This document shows positions 42,579 through 51,755 of a stretch of DNA of 64,000 nt, piece by piece. The notes below the pieces were generated by a model. It ran no database searches, was not told where the DNA came from, and worked only from the letters and a program-made list of their open reading frames with translations. Origin of the DNA: Zhongshania antarctica (GTDB lineage Bacteria > Pseudomonadota > Gammaproteobacteria > Pseudomonadales > Spongiibacteraceae). The stretch lies in contig NZ_JACHHW010000004.1 of NCBI RefSeq assembly GCF_014202945.1, positions 389,361 through 453,360 of the forward strand, given 5' to 3'. Position numbers and translations under genes: made by a program. Numbering within the stretch: the first letter of the stretch is position 1; each line of letters opens with the position of its first letter.

Positions 42579-44373
42579 ATTTGTATTCCTGCTGCTTATC
42601 GCTGTTTTTAGCAGCCCTCTTGTGCGGGCATTGCCGAGCGCATTGCCTAGCGGGCTCGACTGGCAAAGCAATCTGAGCGATCCGGTATTTGCAGACCCCA
42701 GCGCGAAACCGGGCGGCCGATACCGAACCTTTGTCACCACTTTCCCACTAACACTGAGGTTGGTGGGGCCAGATTCTAATGGCAGTTTTGCGGGCTATAT
42801 GCGGGCCAATAATCTGAGCCTTGTGGGCATACACCCCAATACGTTGAACCCACTACCCGAACTCGCTACTCACTGGGCGTTTGGCGACGACGGCCACAGC
42901 ATTTACTTTCGTTTAGACCCCGACGCTCGGTGGTCGGACGGCAAGCCGGTTACTGCCGACGATTACGTTTTCGGCCTAGAGTTTATGCGCTCGAAATTTA
43001 TTCTGGCGCCGTGGTATAACAATTATTTCAGCGAGGTCATAACCGATCTTGTTAAATATGACGACCACACCATTGGTATTGAAGGCGCAGTGGCCAAGCC
43101 GCAAGATGAAATGCTATTTGAGTACAGCGTGTCTCCCGTGCCGAAGCACTTTCATACCCTAGATGAAAATTGGGTTAGGGATTACAACTGGCGTGTAGAG
43201 CCGAACACTGGCCCCTATATTATCAGCGAGATTCGCAAAGGAAAGTACGTTGAATTTAGCCGCAAAAAGGACTGGTGGGCAAACGATAAACGCTATTTCA
43301 AACACCGTTATAATCCAGATCATTTGCGAGTAAAACTTATTCGCGACATTAATATTGCCTACCAGTATTTTCGCAAAGGCGAGCTAGATAATTTTCCCCT
43401 GCTGATGCCCCGTTTTTGGCATAAAAAGGCGCAAGGCGATATCTACGAAAAGGGCTATGTCGGCAAAATTAAGTTTTACAATGATGTGCCACAGCCAATC
43501 AGCGGGCTGTTTCTGAACGAAGATGCTAGGCCGCTCGACGACATCAATGTGCGCTACGGTATTGCCCATGCACTCAATGTCGATAAAGTGATCAATACCG
43601 TATTACATGGTGACTACGAACGGCTGCAAAGCGCTCACGAGGGCTATGGTGACTACACCAATACTAAAATTCGCGCCCGCGAATTTGATCTTAAAAAAGC
43701 CGGTGAATACCTTGATAAAGCCGGTTGGGACACGCGCAATAAAAACGGCATACGTGTTAAAGACGGACAGCCGCTGAGTATTCGCATCACCTATTACAAT
43801 AGCGGCCACAACGACCGCCTGGTGATCTTGAGCCAGGAGGCACTCAAGGCTGGGATCGAATTTAAACTGCAGCTACTCGACCCGTCGGCGGCCTTCAAGC
43901 AAATAATGGAGAATAAACATCAGGCAGCATGGATGGGCTGGTCTGGTGGCGGATTGTCGCCGAGATACTGGGAGTTTTACCATTCTGAAAACGCCCATAT
44001 ATCTCAGACCAATAATGTCACGAACACTGACAACCCCCTCATGGACGCCAAAATCATGGCCTATCGCAAGGGCACCGATAAAGCCGAGCGCGTTAAGCTT
44101 GCTCATGAGCTTGAGCAAATGATCCACGATCAAGGCTCATTTATTCCAACCTTCAAAGTTCCTTATACCCGCGAGGCGTATTGGCGCTGGCTAAAATTGC
44201 CGCCAAACCACGGCACCCGTACCAGTGATTCGCTGTTTGATCCGCTGGGCGGCAGTGGCGGTTTGTTTTGGATAGACAAGCAAGCCCGACGGGACATCCT
44301 AAAGGCTAAAGGCGACGGCGACTCCCTGCCCCCTGAAATCATCGTGGACAAAACGTGGGGAATCGCACCATGA
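42571..44373 (+). CDS. yejA: Peptide ABC transporter substrate-binding protein (YejA type)
   Basis: This periplasmic binding protein has 600 residues from the ATG at 42571 (MNKFVFLLLIAVFSSPLVRA, a signal peptide). SBP family 5 features are visible: LSLVGIHPNTLNPLPELATHWAFGDDGHSIYFRLDPDARWSDGKPVTADDYVFGLEFM, and GPYIISEIRKGKYVEFSRKKDWW. The start overlaps yejE by 8 bases; an upstream in-frame ATG (42541) would destroy the signal peptide. In E. coli yejA comes first in the operon, whereas here it follows the two permeases. It hands oligopeptides to YejB/YejE. Confidence 0.93.
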   Translation: MNKFVFLLLIAVFSSPLVRALPSALPSGLDWQSNLSDPVFADPSAKPGGRYRTFVTTFPLTLRLVGPDSNGSFAGYMRANNLSLVGIHPNTLNPLPELATHWAFGDDGHSIYFRLDPDARWSDGKPVTADDYVFGLEFMRSKFILAPWYNNYFSEVITDLVKYDDHTIGIEGAVAKPQDEMLFEYSVSPVPKHFHTLDENWVRDYNWRVEPNTGPYIISEIRKGKYVEFSRKKDWWANDKRYFKHRYNPDHLRVKLIRDINIAYQYFRKGELDNFPLLMPRFWHKKAQGDIYEKGYVGKIKFYNDVPQPISGLFLNEDARPLDDINVRYGIAHALNVDKVINTVLHGDYERLQSAHEGYGDYTNTKIRAREFDLKKAGEYLDKAGWDTRNKNGIRVKDGQPLSIRITYYNSGHNDRLVILSQEALKAGIEFKLQLLDPSAAFKQIMENKHQAAWMGWSGGGLSPRYWEFYHSENAHISQTNNVTNTDNPLMDAKIMAYRKGTDKAERVKLAHELEQMIHDQGSFIPTFKVPYTREAYWRWLKLPPNHGTRTSDSLFDPLGGSGGLFWIDKQARRDILKAKGDGDSLPPEIIVDKTWGIAP

Positions 44374-45368
44374 GTTTGCTATCGGTGGAACAATTGAGCG
44401 TCGCGATTCGTGGTGACGATGGCATACAACGCGAATTGGTTAGCGCAATCTCTTTTGCGATTGCCACCGGCCAAACGATGGGGCTGGTGGGTGAATCTGG
44501 CTGCGGGAAGAGTCTTACCGCAATGGCAATACTCGATTTGCTGCCAAAACCCCAAGCTTTGCGCAGCGGTGGCAAGATACTTTTCAAAGGCAGTGACTTA
44601 AGCCAGTTAAACAACAAAGCTTTACGCGAGATTCGCGGCCACAAAATTGCGGTTATATTTCAGGACCCCATGAGCGCCCTGAATCCAGTACAGCAAATTG
44701 GCCGCCAGATTATGGAAGTGCTGAAATTGCATTTCCCCAAACAGTCCAACGCAATTCACCGCGCCCGCGTTTTAGAATTATTGACTGAGGTCGGCATTCC
44801 GGCGCCCGCAGAGCGCCTCAATGCCTACCCCCATCAATTGTCTGGCGGTATGCGTCAGCGGGTCATGATCGCCATGGCACTGGCCTGCGAGCCAGAGCTA
44901 CTCATCGCCGATGAGCCGACCACCGCGCTAGATGTGACGATACAGGCACAAATCGTCAGATTATTGAAGAAGCTCCAGGCAAAAAATGGCATGGCCATGC
45001 TTTTTATCACCCACGATCTGGCGCTGGTATCCCAGCTTAGCGACCACATAGCGGTGATGTACGCGGGTAAAATAGTTGAATACGGCCCCGCTACGCAGAT
45101 ATTTAGCCAGGCACGTCATCCCTATACCCAAGGCTTGCTCGCCTCACTGCCCGGCGCGGGACATCCACCTAAATCGCCGCTGCACAGCTTAGATGGTCAA
45201 GTCCCTGCAATCGACAATATGCCTGTGGGCTGTCGGTTCGCTAACCGCTGTCGCTATGCCCAAGACATTTGTCAAACGCCCCCGGCTAACGAAGTCATCA
45301 CGAAACAGGCGGACAGCCACGAGGTAGTAAGCGTCGCATGCCATTTATGGAGAAGTATTTCGCCATGA
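44370..45368 (+). CDS. Peptide ABC transporter ATP-binding protein (OppD-like, first half of YejF)
   Basis: This is the first of two separate ATPases of the importer; in enterics YejF is a single fused chain. The ATG at 44370 overlaps the yejA stop by 4 bases. 332 residues. Walker A GESGCGKS (about 39-46), Q-loop IFQDPMSALNPV, signature LSGGMRQRVMIAMAL, Walker B LLIADEPTTALD and switch His ITHDLALVSQ are all present. The C-terminal oligopeptide-transporter extension (GCRFANRCRYAQDICQTPPA) carries the Cys pattern of OppD/DppD ATPases. Confidence 0.93.
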   Translation: MSLLSVEQLSVAIRGDDGIQRELVSAISFAIATGQTMGLVGESGCGKSLTAMAILDLLPKPQALRSGGKILFKGSDLSQLNNKALREIRGHKIAVIFQDPMSALNPVQQIGRQIMEVLKLHFPKQSNAIHRARVLELLTEVGIPAPAERLNAYPHQLSGGMRQRVMIAMALACEPELLIADEPTTALDVTIQAQIVRLLKKLQAKNGMAMLFITHDLALVSQLSDHIAVMYAGKIVEYGPATQIFSQARHPYTQGLLASLPGAGHPPKSPLHSLDGQVPAIDNMPVGCRFANRCRYAQDICQTPPANEVITKQADSHEVVSVACHLWRSISP

Positions 45369-46372
45369 GTTTGAACAACGACAAGGCAATTCTTAAGGTA
45401 AATGCGCTGCAACTGCATTTTGGTCAGGGCGGCGGGCTATTCCGTTCCTCGCGCACTTATCTGCGCGCCGTAGACGGTGTCAGTTTTAAGCTGTACGAAG
45501 GCGAAACTCTCGGGCTAGTGGGTGAATCTGGTTGCGGCAAAAGCAGTCTCGCCAAGGCGCTATTGAATTTACATAAGCCAAACGCTGGTTCTGTTCATTA
45601 TCGTGAGACCGATATAGCTGGCCTCTCAGATAGCGCAATGCGTAAATATCGCCGCGCCTTGCAAATGATTTTCCAAGATCCCTTTGAGTCCTTAAATAGC
45701 CGCCACACCGTTGAGGTAATTCTTGAGGAGCCGCTCATCATCCACAAGGTTGGTGATCGAGAAAGTCGGCGGCGGCGCGTGGCAGAATTACTGGAAATGG
45801 TTGGCTTGCCGCTAAGTGCTGCCAGTAAGTACCCTCATGAGTTTTCCGGGGGCCAACGCCAACGCATCGGCATTGCGCGGGCCATTGCGCTAGAGCCTGA
45901 GATTTTAATCTGCGACGAAGCGGTATCCGCGCTTGATGTCTCCGTACAGGCGCAAATTCTGAATCTGCTCTTGGACATTCAACAAAAACTCAAACTCAGC
46001 ATCATTTTTATCTCCCACGATTTAGCGGTAGTGCGGCACATGAGTGACCGCATCGCCGTGATGTACTTAGGTCAAATAGTAGAAATTGCCGATGCCGAGT
46101 CCATCTATAGCCAGCCAAGACACCCTTATACCCAGGGCCTGTTAGCGTCGATTCCCCGTCTAGGTGAAACGTCACCCATTGAAGCGCACATCAGTGGCGA
46201 TCTACCCTCGCCTATTGCACCGCCCTCGGGCTGTCGCTTTCACACCCGCTGCCCACATCGGCAAGCACGCTGTGAACAAGAAGCCCCGATATTACAAGCC
46301 AATGAGGGCAGCGAGCACGCAACCGCTTGCCACTTCTGGCCTGAAATCGCGACCACGCGGCTGCTCGCATGA
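45365..46372 (+). CDS. Peptide ABC transporter ATP-binding protein (OppF-like, second half of YejF)
   Basis: This is the second ATPase subunit of the peptide importer, 335 residues from the ATG at 45365, which overlaps the previous stop by 4 bases. Walker A GESGCGKSSLAKALL, Q-loop IFQDPFESLNSRH, signature FSGGQRQRIGIARAI, Walker B LICDEAVSALD and switch His ISHDLAVVRHMSD are clear. The C-terminal extension GCRFHTRCPHRQARCEQ is typical of OppF/DppF. It closes the five-gene operon. Confidence 0.93.
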   Translation: MSLNNDKAILKVNALQLHFGQGGGLFRSSRTYLRAVDGVSFKLYEGETLGLVGESGCGKSSLAKALLNLHKPNAGSVHYRETDIAGLSDSAMRKYRRALQMIFQDPFESLNSRHTVEVILEEPLIIHKVGDRESRRRRVAELLEMVGLPLSAASKYPHEFSGGQRQRIGIARAIALEPEILICDEAVSALDVSVQAQILNLLLDIQQKLKLSIIFISHDLAVVRHMSDRIAVMYLGQIVEIADAESIYSQPRHPYTQGLLASIPRLGETSPIEAHISGDLPSPIAPPSGCRFHTRCPHRQARCEQEAPILQANEGSEHATACHFWPEIATTRLLA

Positions 46373-46436
46373 AGTGAAGGAGGGGTTTAAACACGGTACT
46401 TACGCACGCACAGGGGATATTTAATCCATTTTCACA

Positions 46437-47645
46437 GTGATACGCGGTAAACTTGTCCTCCTGAGTAAACAAGACCGTCACCCTTTCAGCAGGCTATTTG
46501 TGCGTAACAGTTATTCCCCCCATAAAGATCGCGTACCGCTTAAATATGCGCGCAGTATGCTCCAAGTTGCTGAAGCTCAGGGGTATAGCAGTGCGGACCT
46601 ACTTCGCTCACTGCAGCTCTCATTTAATCCTATGGCCGCCGGGGCGGACTTAAACAGCCTAATTGACAGCCGCGACTACAGCCAAATTTACAATCGGGTT
46701 ATGTGGCTATTACAAGATGAATCATTCGGTCTAGGACTACAGCGGCGCACACCGGCGGGCAGCTTTAGGATGCTTTGTCTCTTTATTATTCACTGCGAAA
46801 CCTTAGAGCAAGCACTGCAACGGGCATCGGAATTTATCAATTTTTGCCGCAGCCTTAGCGACATGCACAATACCCCTAAGCGGCCGGTCGAACGACTCAG
46901 CAATGGCACCGCCATCTACCGCTTTGCCCAAAGCGCGGAGCTGGTCGATACCACTCAGCTTCACTCTGAATTAGAGGCCAGTTACACCACGGCCAGAATG
47001 ATGGCGATTTGGCGCCGGTTTTGCCAATGGCTGATAGGCAAACCGCTAGACCTTTTAGGTGTCTATTTGCAGATTGAAGGGCCAGACAAAGGTAATTATT
47101 TTGAACAATTATTTGGCTGCGAAGTATATTACGGCAGTGAGCACAACGCGTTTCTGATTGCTGAACACAATCTCGACTGTCCGTTAATACATACTGAAGA
47201 ATCCTTGCGTAAATTCCTTCGCAATGCGCCCTATCATCTCTTGGTTGCCCAAGAGGATGAAGACAGCTCTTTGCTATCGCAAATGAAGCGCATCATCGGC
47301 ACAGATTTAAGTCATGAGTTCCCCAGCGTTGTCGCCATGGCAGAACAGTTACACATGTCAGTCCGCACCCTGCGACGGCGCTTAAAAGACCTCGACACTA
47401 CGTACCAACAATTTAAAGATGAGCTGCGCAAAGAACACGCCTGCCGCTGGTTAAACCAACCGGAATTAAAAATTAACGCGGTGTCAGCCCTACTCGGCTT
47501 TGATGAGCCGAGTGCCTTTCATCGCTCGTTTAAAAAGTGGACTGGGATGACCCCGGGGGAATATCGCGCCAGCCGCCAACCCAGCGCCCTAAATCAAAAT
47601 CAATCGCCAACCAACTTAAGCTCGGTATCTACGGAAGGTCGTTAA
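46437..47645 (+). CDS. AraC-family transcriptional regulator
   Basis: This 402-residue regulator has an N-terminal ligand-type domain of the AraC-binding (PF12625) kind (VPLKYARSMLQVAEAQGYSSADLLRSL...; long central region to about 270). A C-terminal AraC HTH follows (SHEFPSVVAMAEQLHMSVRTLRRRLKDLDTTYQQFKDELRKEHACRWL...KINAVSALLGFDEPSAFHRSFKKWTGMTPGEYR). The GTG at 46437 is the longest start and is uncertain. Members of this group often control catabolism or lipid-related genes. The next gene, a phosphatase, starts 7 bases after the stop and may be its target or partner. Confidence 0.88.
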   Translation: MIRGKLVLLSKQDRHPFSRLFVRNSYSPHKDRVPLKYARSMLQVAEAQGYSSADLLRSLQLSFNPMAAGADLNSLIDSRDYSQIYNRVMWLLQDESFGLGLQRRTPAGSFRMLCLFIIHCETLEQALQRASEFINFCRSLSDMHNTPKRPVERLSNGTAIYRFAQSAELVDTTQLHSELEASYTTARMMAIWRRFCQWLIGKPLDLLGVYLQIEGPDKGNYFEQLFGCEVYYGSEHNAFLIAEHNLDCPLIHTEESLRKFLRNAPYHLLVAQEDEDSSLLSQMKRIIGTDLSHEFPSVVAMAEQLHMSVRTLRRRLKDLDTTYQQFKDELRKEHACRWLNQPELKINAVSALLGFDEPSAFHRSFKKWTGMTPGEYRASRQPSALNQNQSPTNLSSVSTEGR

Positions 47646-47652
47646 TCCTTTT

Positions 47653-48546
47653 ATGAATCCAATAGATATAATAAAGGCCCTGCCCACCGCTAAGGATGAA
47701 TCGATATTGGCGGAACAACGCCTCATTCCCGCCGAGCTCGACCACCCTGAACGAGAAAAGCGGCGCAAACTGCCCTTTGATAATATGCATAATTTCCGCG
47801 AACTCGGCGGTTTTAAATCCGCCACAGGACTATGCGTTAAATGGGGCATGGTCTACCGCGCTGACAAAATCTCTGGGTTATCTGACCAAGACCAACTCTA
47901 CCTTGAGCGCTTGAAATTACGCAAGATTGTCGATTTTCGCTCAGACGAAGAGCGCAGCGAGTCACCCCATAGCATATTAGCCACAAGTAATATTATCATC
48001 GAAGCCCTGCCAATCACCGTCGATGCAGCCCAAATAGAGAAGGTCACTGCCCGGCTCCAGCAAGAAGACGTCACCGCCGAAGACATGGCCCAATTTTTAA
48101 TAGAGGCCAATCGCGAGATGATCGAACGCTTTGCGCCAGTGTATAAACAATGGTTTCACTCCTTATTAGACGACAGCAGCTACCCACAAGTATTTCATTG
48201 CACTGCAGGAAAAGACCGCACCGGATTGGCCGCGGCCTTACTATTGCGAATTCTTGGGGTGAGCGCCGACGACGTAATGAATGATTACCTTGCCACCAAT
48301 ACATTCACTCGCGAACGAATCGAGCGGATTGTGCACCACATAAATGAAATGACCATGCATCAGGTTAACGAAGATGTTGTCAGGGTGCTGTTTAAGGTGC
48401 AGTCGCGGTTTTTGAACGAAGCCTATAAAAGTATTGATGAACATTATGGCAATTTCGCCAGTTTTGTTGAAATCGGTCTCGGCTTTGGCGAGGCCGAATG
48501 CGGCCGCCTTCGTGAATTATTACTAGAGCCAGCAGCCGGAATATAA
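47653..48546 (+). CDS. Tyrosine/serine protein phosphatase family protein
   Basis: This 297-residue DSP/PTP-type phosphatase (Y_phosphatase3-like) has the active-site loop HCTAGKDRTGLA at about 182-193, with Cys183 and Arg189, and the upstream hallmark NFRELGGFKSATGLCVKWGMVYRADKISGLSDQDQLYLERLKLRKIVDFRSDEER. It is homologous to Mycobacterium PtpB-like enzymes that act on phosphotyrosine or phosphoinositides. It directly follows the AraC regulator, and the methyltransferase gene follows 3 bases later, so the three may share a transcript. Natural substrate unknown. Confidence 0.9.
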   Translation: MNPIDIIKALPTAKDESILAEQRLIPAELDHPEREKRRKLPFDNMHNFRELGGFKSATGLCVKWGMVYRADKISGLSDQDQLYLERLKLRKIVDFRSDEERSESPHSILATSNIIIEALPITVDAAQIEKVTARLQQEDVTAEDMAQFLIEANREMIERFAPVYKQWFHSLLDDSSYPQVFHCTAGKDRTGLAAALLLRILGVSADDVMNDYLATNTFTRERIERIVHHINEMTMHQVNEDVVRVLFKVQSRFLNEAYKSIDEHYGNFASFVEIGLGFGEAECGRLRELLLEPAAGI

Positions 48547-48549
48547 TCT

Positions 48550-49701
48550 ATGGAAACTCGCGTATTTAACTCTGCCTATGGCGAACTCACCTTATTCCGT
48601 AGGCCGTTTCGCCCCAGAGAAACCCTTCAGGCGTGGGACGCAGCAGATGACTATCTCCTCCACTATCTCGCTGAACTAAACTTGGCTGACAGCACGAGAA
48701 TCCTCATCGTAAATGACAGTTTTGGTAGTTTAAGTACCGCGTTAGCACAATACAGCTGCACACTGTGGGCAGACTCAGCCATTAGCGAGCTCTGTAGCGC
48801 CGAAAATGCCGAGCGCAACAAGCGCCCCGCCCCGCAATTTAGCCCTGCCACTACGCCACCGACCGGCGAGTTCGATGTCATACTGTATCGATTACCCAAA
48901 AGTCGGTCCTTACTAAACTACCAATTGCAATGCCTTGCCCCGCTCTGCCGGGATGGCGCTCAATTTATTGGCGCCGCGATGGCCCGCCATATTGACCAGA
49001 ATATTGTAAGTGCCTTTGCTAAAAATATTGCAACGGCCAAACCCAGTTTAGCGAGAAAGAAGGCACGCCTTATCCATTTGGACGGCGAAATTATCAGCGA
49101 ATCACCGCAATCTGACACCAAAACAATCTCGCTAGTGGACCACGATATCGTCCTAGCCAATCGCGCGAATGTATTCTCTCGGGACAAACTCGATCTCGGC
49201 AGTAGAATCATGCTTGCTAGTCTGCCGCTGCTCGATGCCCCCGCCAATATCGCCGACTTGGGCTGCGGCAACGGTGTTCTTGGTATAAGCGCCGCCAGAC
49301 AATGGCCCGACGCCCAGCTTCATTTCTTTGACGATTCATTTTTGGCCGTAGACAGCGCAAAGCATAATGTGAGGCAAAACTTAGGTGATCTTGCGGCTGC
49401 GTCCAGCAGTCAATTTAGTGCGAGTGACTGCCTTCACGCTTATAGAGGTGACGACTTCGATTTAATTCTCTGTAATCCGCCCTTTCATCAAGACCATCAT
49501 GTTGGCGACCAAATCGCCCGCCAGATGTTTCGCGACAGCCACAAGCATTTGACCGCGGACGGCGTATTGTGTGTAGTCGGCAATCGGCACCTTGGCTACC
49601 ACGTATTACTCAAAAAACTGTTCGGCAACTGTGAAACAATCAACTCCGACAGCAAATTCGTGGTGCTGCGGGCACGAAAAACAACCCCGTCAAACGGGTG
49701 A
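48550..49701 (+). CDS. rlmG: 23S rRNA (guanine-1835-N2) methyltransferase RlmG-like
   Basis: This 383-residue RsmC/RlmG-family enzyme has an N-terminal degenerate domain and a C-terminal catalytic domain. The latter has the SAM motif NIADLGCGNGVLGISAA (about 233-249) and the target-base motif LILCNPPFHQDHHVGDQIARQMFRDS (NPPF at 309-312). The NRHLGYHVLLKKLFG ending is typical of RlmG rather than RsmC. It would methylate G1835 of 23S rRNA on the free 50S precursor. The gene is not linked to other rRNA modification genes here. Confidence 0.88.
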   Translation: METRVFNSAYGELTLFRRPFRPRETLQAWDAADDYLLHYLAELNLADSTRILIVNDSFGSLSTALAQYSCTLWADSAISELCSAENAERNKRPAPQFSPATTPPTGEFDVILYRLPKSRSLLNYQLQCLAPLCRDGAQFIGAAMARHIDQNIVSAFAKNIATAKPSLARKKARLIHLDGEIISESPQSDTKTISLVDHDIVLANRANVFSRDKLDLGSRIMLASLPLLDAPANIADLGCGNGVLGISAARQWPDAQLHFFDDSFLAVDSAKHNVRQNLGDLAAASSSQFSASDCLHAYRGDDFDLILCNPPFHQDHHVGDQIARQMFRDSHKHLTADGVLCVVGNRHLGYHVLLKKLFGNCETINSDSKFVVLRARKTTPSNG

Positions 49702-49759
49702 TACTGCAAGGTCAACTCGCGTGCTTAAATGAGCCTTTCTAGCAAAGCCTGAGATTTGC

Positions 49760-50239
49760 ATGCCGATCCATGTTGTTTTTGTCTGCCTTGGCAATATCTG
49801 CCGCTCACCCGCTGCCCAAGGTGTGTTTGAAAAATACGTGCTCGACGCGGGATTGGCTGACAAAGTCAGCGTTGATTCTTGTGGTACAGCGGCGTTTAAC
49901 CTGGGCAAGTCCCCGGATCCACGCTCGATTGCAGCGGCGGGCCGTGCTGGCTACGACATAACGCAGCAAATTGCCCGTCAGATTGATGATCATGATTACC
50001 AGCATGCCAGCTATGTCATTGCCATGGATCGCATGAACCTCACCAATGTATTAGCGTGGGCCCCAGCTGATTATGACGGTGAGATTAAGCTGCTAATGGA
50101 CTACTGCGGGCACAATGGGAATAGCCAGATACCCGACCCCTACTACGACGATGAACACAGCTTTGATAGTGTTATCCAGCAAATTGAAATCGCAGCAAAA
50201 GGCCTGTTAGACACGATTAAAGACCGCCACGGTATTTAA
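49760..50239 (+). CDS. Low-molecular-weight protein-tyrosine phosphatase
   Basis: This 159-residue LMW-PTP has the P-loop VCLGNICRSPAA (Cys9-x5-Arg15-Ser) at its N-terminus and the general acid Asp in QIPDPYYDDE (about 131-139). The size and layout match the family. Members dephosphorylate tyrosine kinases of polysaccharide export or free phosphotyrosine proteins, but no such kinase is next to it here. It is convergent with ppk2. Confidence 0.93.
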   Translation: MPIHVVFVCLGNICRSPAAQGVFEKYVLDAGLADKVSVDSCGTAAFNLGKSPDPRSIAAAGRAGYDITQQIARQIDDHDYQHASYVIAMDRMNLTNVLAWAPADYDGEIKLLMDYCGHNGNSQIPDPYYDDEHSFDSVIQQIEIAAKGLLDTIKDRHGI

Positions 50240-50260
50240 TTACTCAGGTCCAAGGCAAAA

Positions 50261-51013
50261 TTAATCGGCCAAAAATCCGGTATCGCGCATTTCCGGTTTA
50301 TAGCGCTGAATAATTTTTGAATCCGCTTTTAAAAGCGCCTCGTCTTTGCCTTCATAGTCCAAACTAGACAACAAGCTTTTAATTAAATTAATGCGCGCCG
50401 CCTTTTTATTATTGGCCCGAATAATCACCCAAGGCGCAATATCATTATGGCTACGGCGCAGCATTTCATTTCGCGCGTGGCTGTAATTAGCCCAATTTAC
50501 CTGAGCCTCCCGATCAATAGGGCTGATTTTCCAATTCGCGAGCGGATCTTGTTCTCGCGCTAGAAATCGTTGCTGCTGTTCAGATTTGTCTATATCTAAA
50601 AAATATTTCCGCAATTGAATGCCTGAATCAATCAGCATCTGCTCAAACGGCGCAACCATCAGGAAAAAACGCTGATATTCTTCCTCGCTGCAAAAGCCCA
50701 TAACGCGTTCAACACCGGCGCGGTTATACCAACTACGGTTAAAAATCACGAATTCGCCAGACGCGGGCAAATAAGGCACGTAGCGCTGGAAATACCATGT
50801 CGCCTCGTCTCTCGCGCTAGGTTTACCCAGAGCGACAACCCGGGTTTCGCGGGGGCTCAAATGCTGAACCAAGCGCTTAATAACACCGTCTTTACCGGCG
50901 GCGTCTCGGCCTTCAACAATAACCAAAATACGGTGTTCACAGGCAATAAAATGACGCTGTAGTTTGACTAACTCAATTTGCAGGGCTCGTAATATCTCTT
51001 TGTAGTCATCCAT
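50261..51013 (-). CDS. ppk2: Polyphosphate kinase 2 family protein
   Basis: This class I PPK2 moves phosphate between polyphosphate and nucleoside diphosphates. 250 residues, with Walker A VEGRDAAGKDGVIKR (about 33-47), the lid and Walker B block FVIFNRSWYNRAGVERVMGF, and the substrate region LGKPSARDEATWYFQRYV. Members of this class usually make ATP or GTP from ADP or GDP at the expense of polyphosphate. It diverges from the hemerythrin gene, with an Anr box in between. Confidence 0.92.
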   Translation of the reverse strand: MDDYKEILRALQIELVKLQRHFIACEHRILVIVEGRDAAGKDGVIKRLVQHLSPRETRVVALGKPSARDEATWYFQRYVPYLPASGEFVIFNRSWYNRAGVERVMGFCSEEEYQRFFLMVAPFEQMLIDSGIQLRKYFLDIDKSEQQQRFLAREQDPLANWKISPIDREAQVNWANYSHARNEMLRRSHNDIAPWVIIRANNKKAARINLIKSLLSSLDYEGKDEALLKADSKIIQRYKPEMRDTGFLAD

Positions 51014-51082
51014 AGACTATTCGACCCTCGGCGCGAATTAGCATTAAAAGCAGATTATAGCGCAACGTTAAATACCGGCTTG

Positions 51083-51096
51083 TTGATTCACATCAA
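51083..51096. promoter_or_regulatory. Anr/FNR box between ppk2 and the hemerythrin gene
   Basis: TTGAT-TCAC-ATCAA is a perfect FNR/Anr consensus site. It lies 88 bases before the hemerythrin start and 70 bases before the ppk2 start on the other strand. The matching regulator is encoded about 2.2 kb downstream. Confidence 0.85.
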
Positions 51097-51183
51097 ACTC
51101 GACTGGGCTGTAAGTTGCTAGATTCTATACGCATTATTTAATCACCGCAGCCCAGTATCGCTAACACCCCGAGAGCAAAGGCC

Positions 51184-51753
51184 ATGCAATATCTACTGAG
51201 TCAGCTAGAACAAGACCACCAGCGCATTTTGAAAATGATGTATCTACTGAGTAAAGAGATCAATCTACTGACAGGTCTTGATAAAGGAACGCCCAACTGC
51301 GATCGAATTCTCGAGATTCTGGACTACATACAAGTCTATCCTGAAATATGGCACCATCCGACCGAAGATATTCTATTCCATCAGCTTTTACGCAAAGACA
51401 ATGTCAACATTGTTGCCGTACAAAGCTTATTGCGTGATCACCCTAGCCTCGAGGCGCTGAGCAGTCAGCTTTCGCTGATATACAGCGAACTACGCGCAAC
51501 GGCGACGGCACCTACAACAAGTGTTCTGCGCTTAAGCAGGCATTACTGCAGCAAGCAAATCTCCCATATTCACGACGAGCGGAGTGTTTTTTCCGCCATT
51601 ACCTCGCGTTTCGACGAAGCCGACTGGCAGTCCGTGGCGAATGCCCTTCGCAGAAATACAGCCAATAACGATGATCTGGCTCAGTTTGAATATATCTCAC
51701 GATCTAAAGCGCTAAACCAAAGCCACATTCTGACAAGTGGCGACTTACACTAA
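51184..51753 (+). CDS. Hemerythrin-domain protein
   Basis: This 189-residue protein opens with YLLSQLEQDHQRILKMMYLLSKEI and WHHPTEDILFHQLL, the His/Glu ligands of a hemerythrin-like di-iron four-helix bundle. A further ligand block HYCSKQISHIHDERSVFSAI lies near residue 120-140. Such proteins bind or sense O2 or NO or store iron. It is the first gene of an Anr-controlled unit and sits 2 bases from hemN, so O2-linked function is likely. Confidence 0.85.
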   Translation: MQYLLSQLEQDHQRILKMMYLLSKEINLLTGLDKGTPNCDRILEILDYIQVYPEIWHHPTEDILFHQLLRKDNVNIVAVQSLLRDHPSLEALSSQLSLIYSELRATATAPTTSVLRLSRHYCSKQISHIHDERSVFSAITSRFDEADWQSVANALRRNTANNDDLAQFEYISRSKALNQSHILTSGDLH

Positions 51754-51755
51754 CC

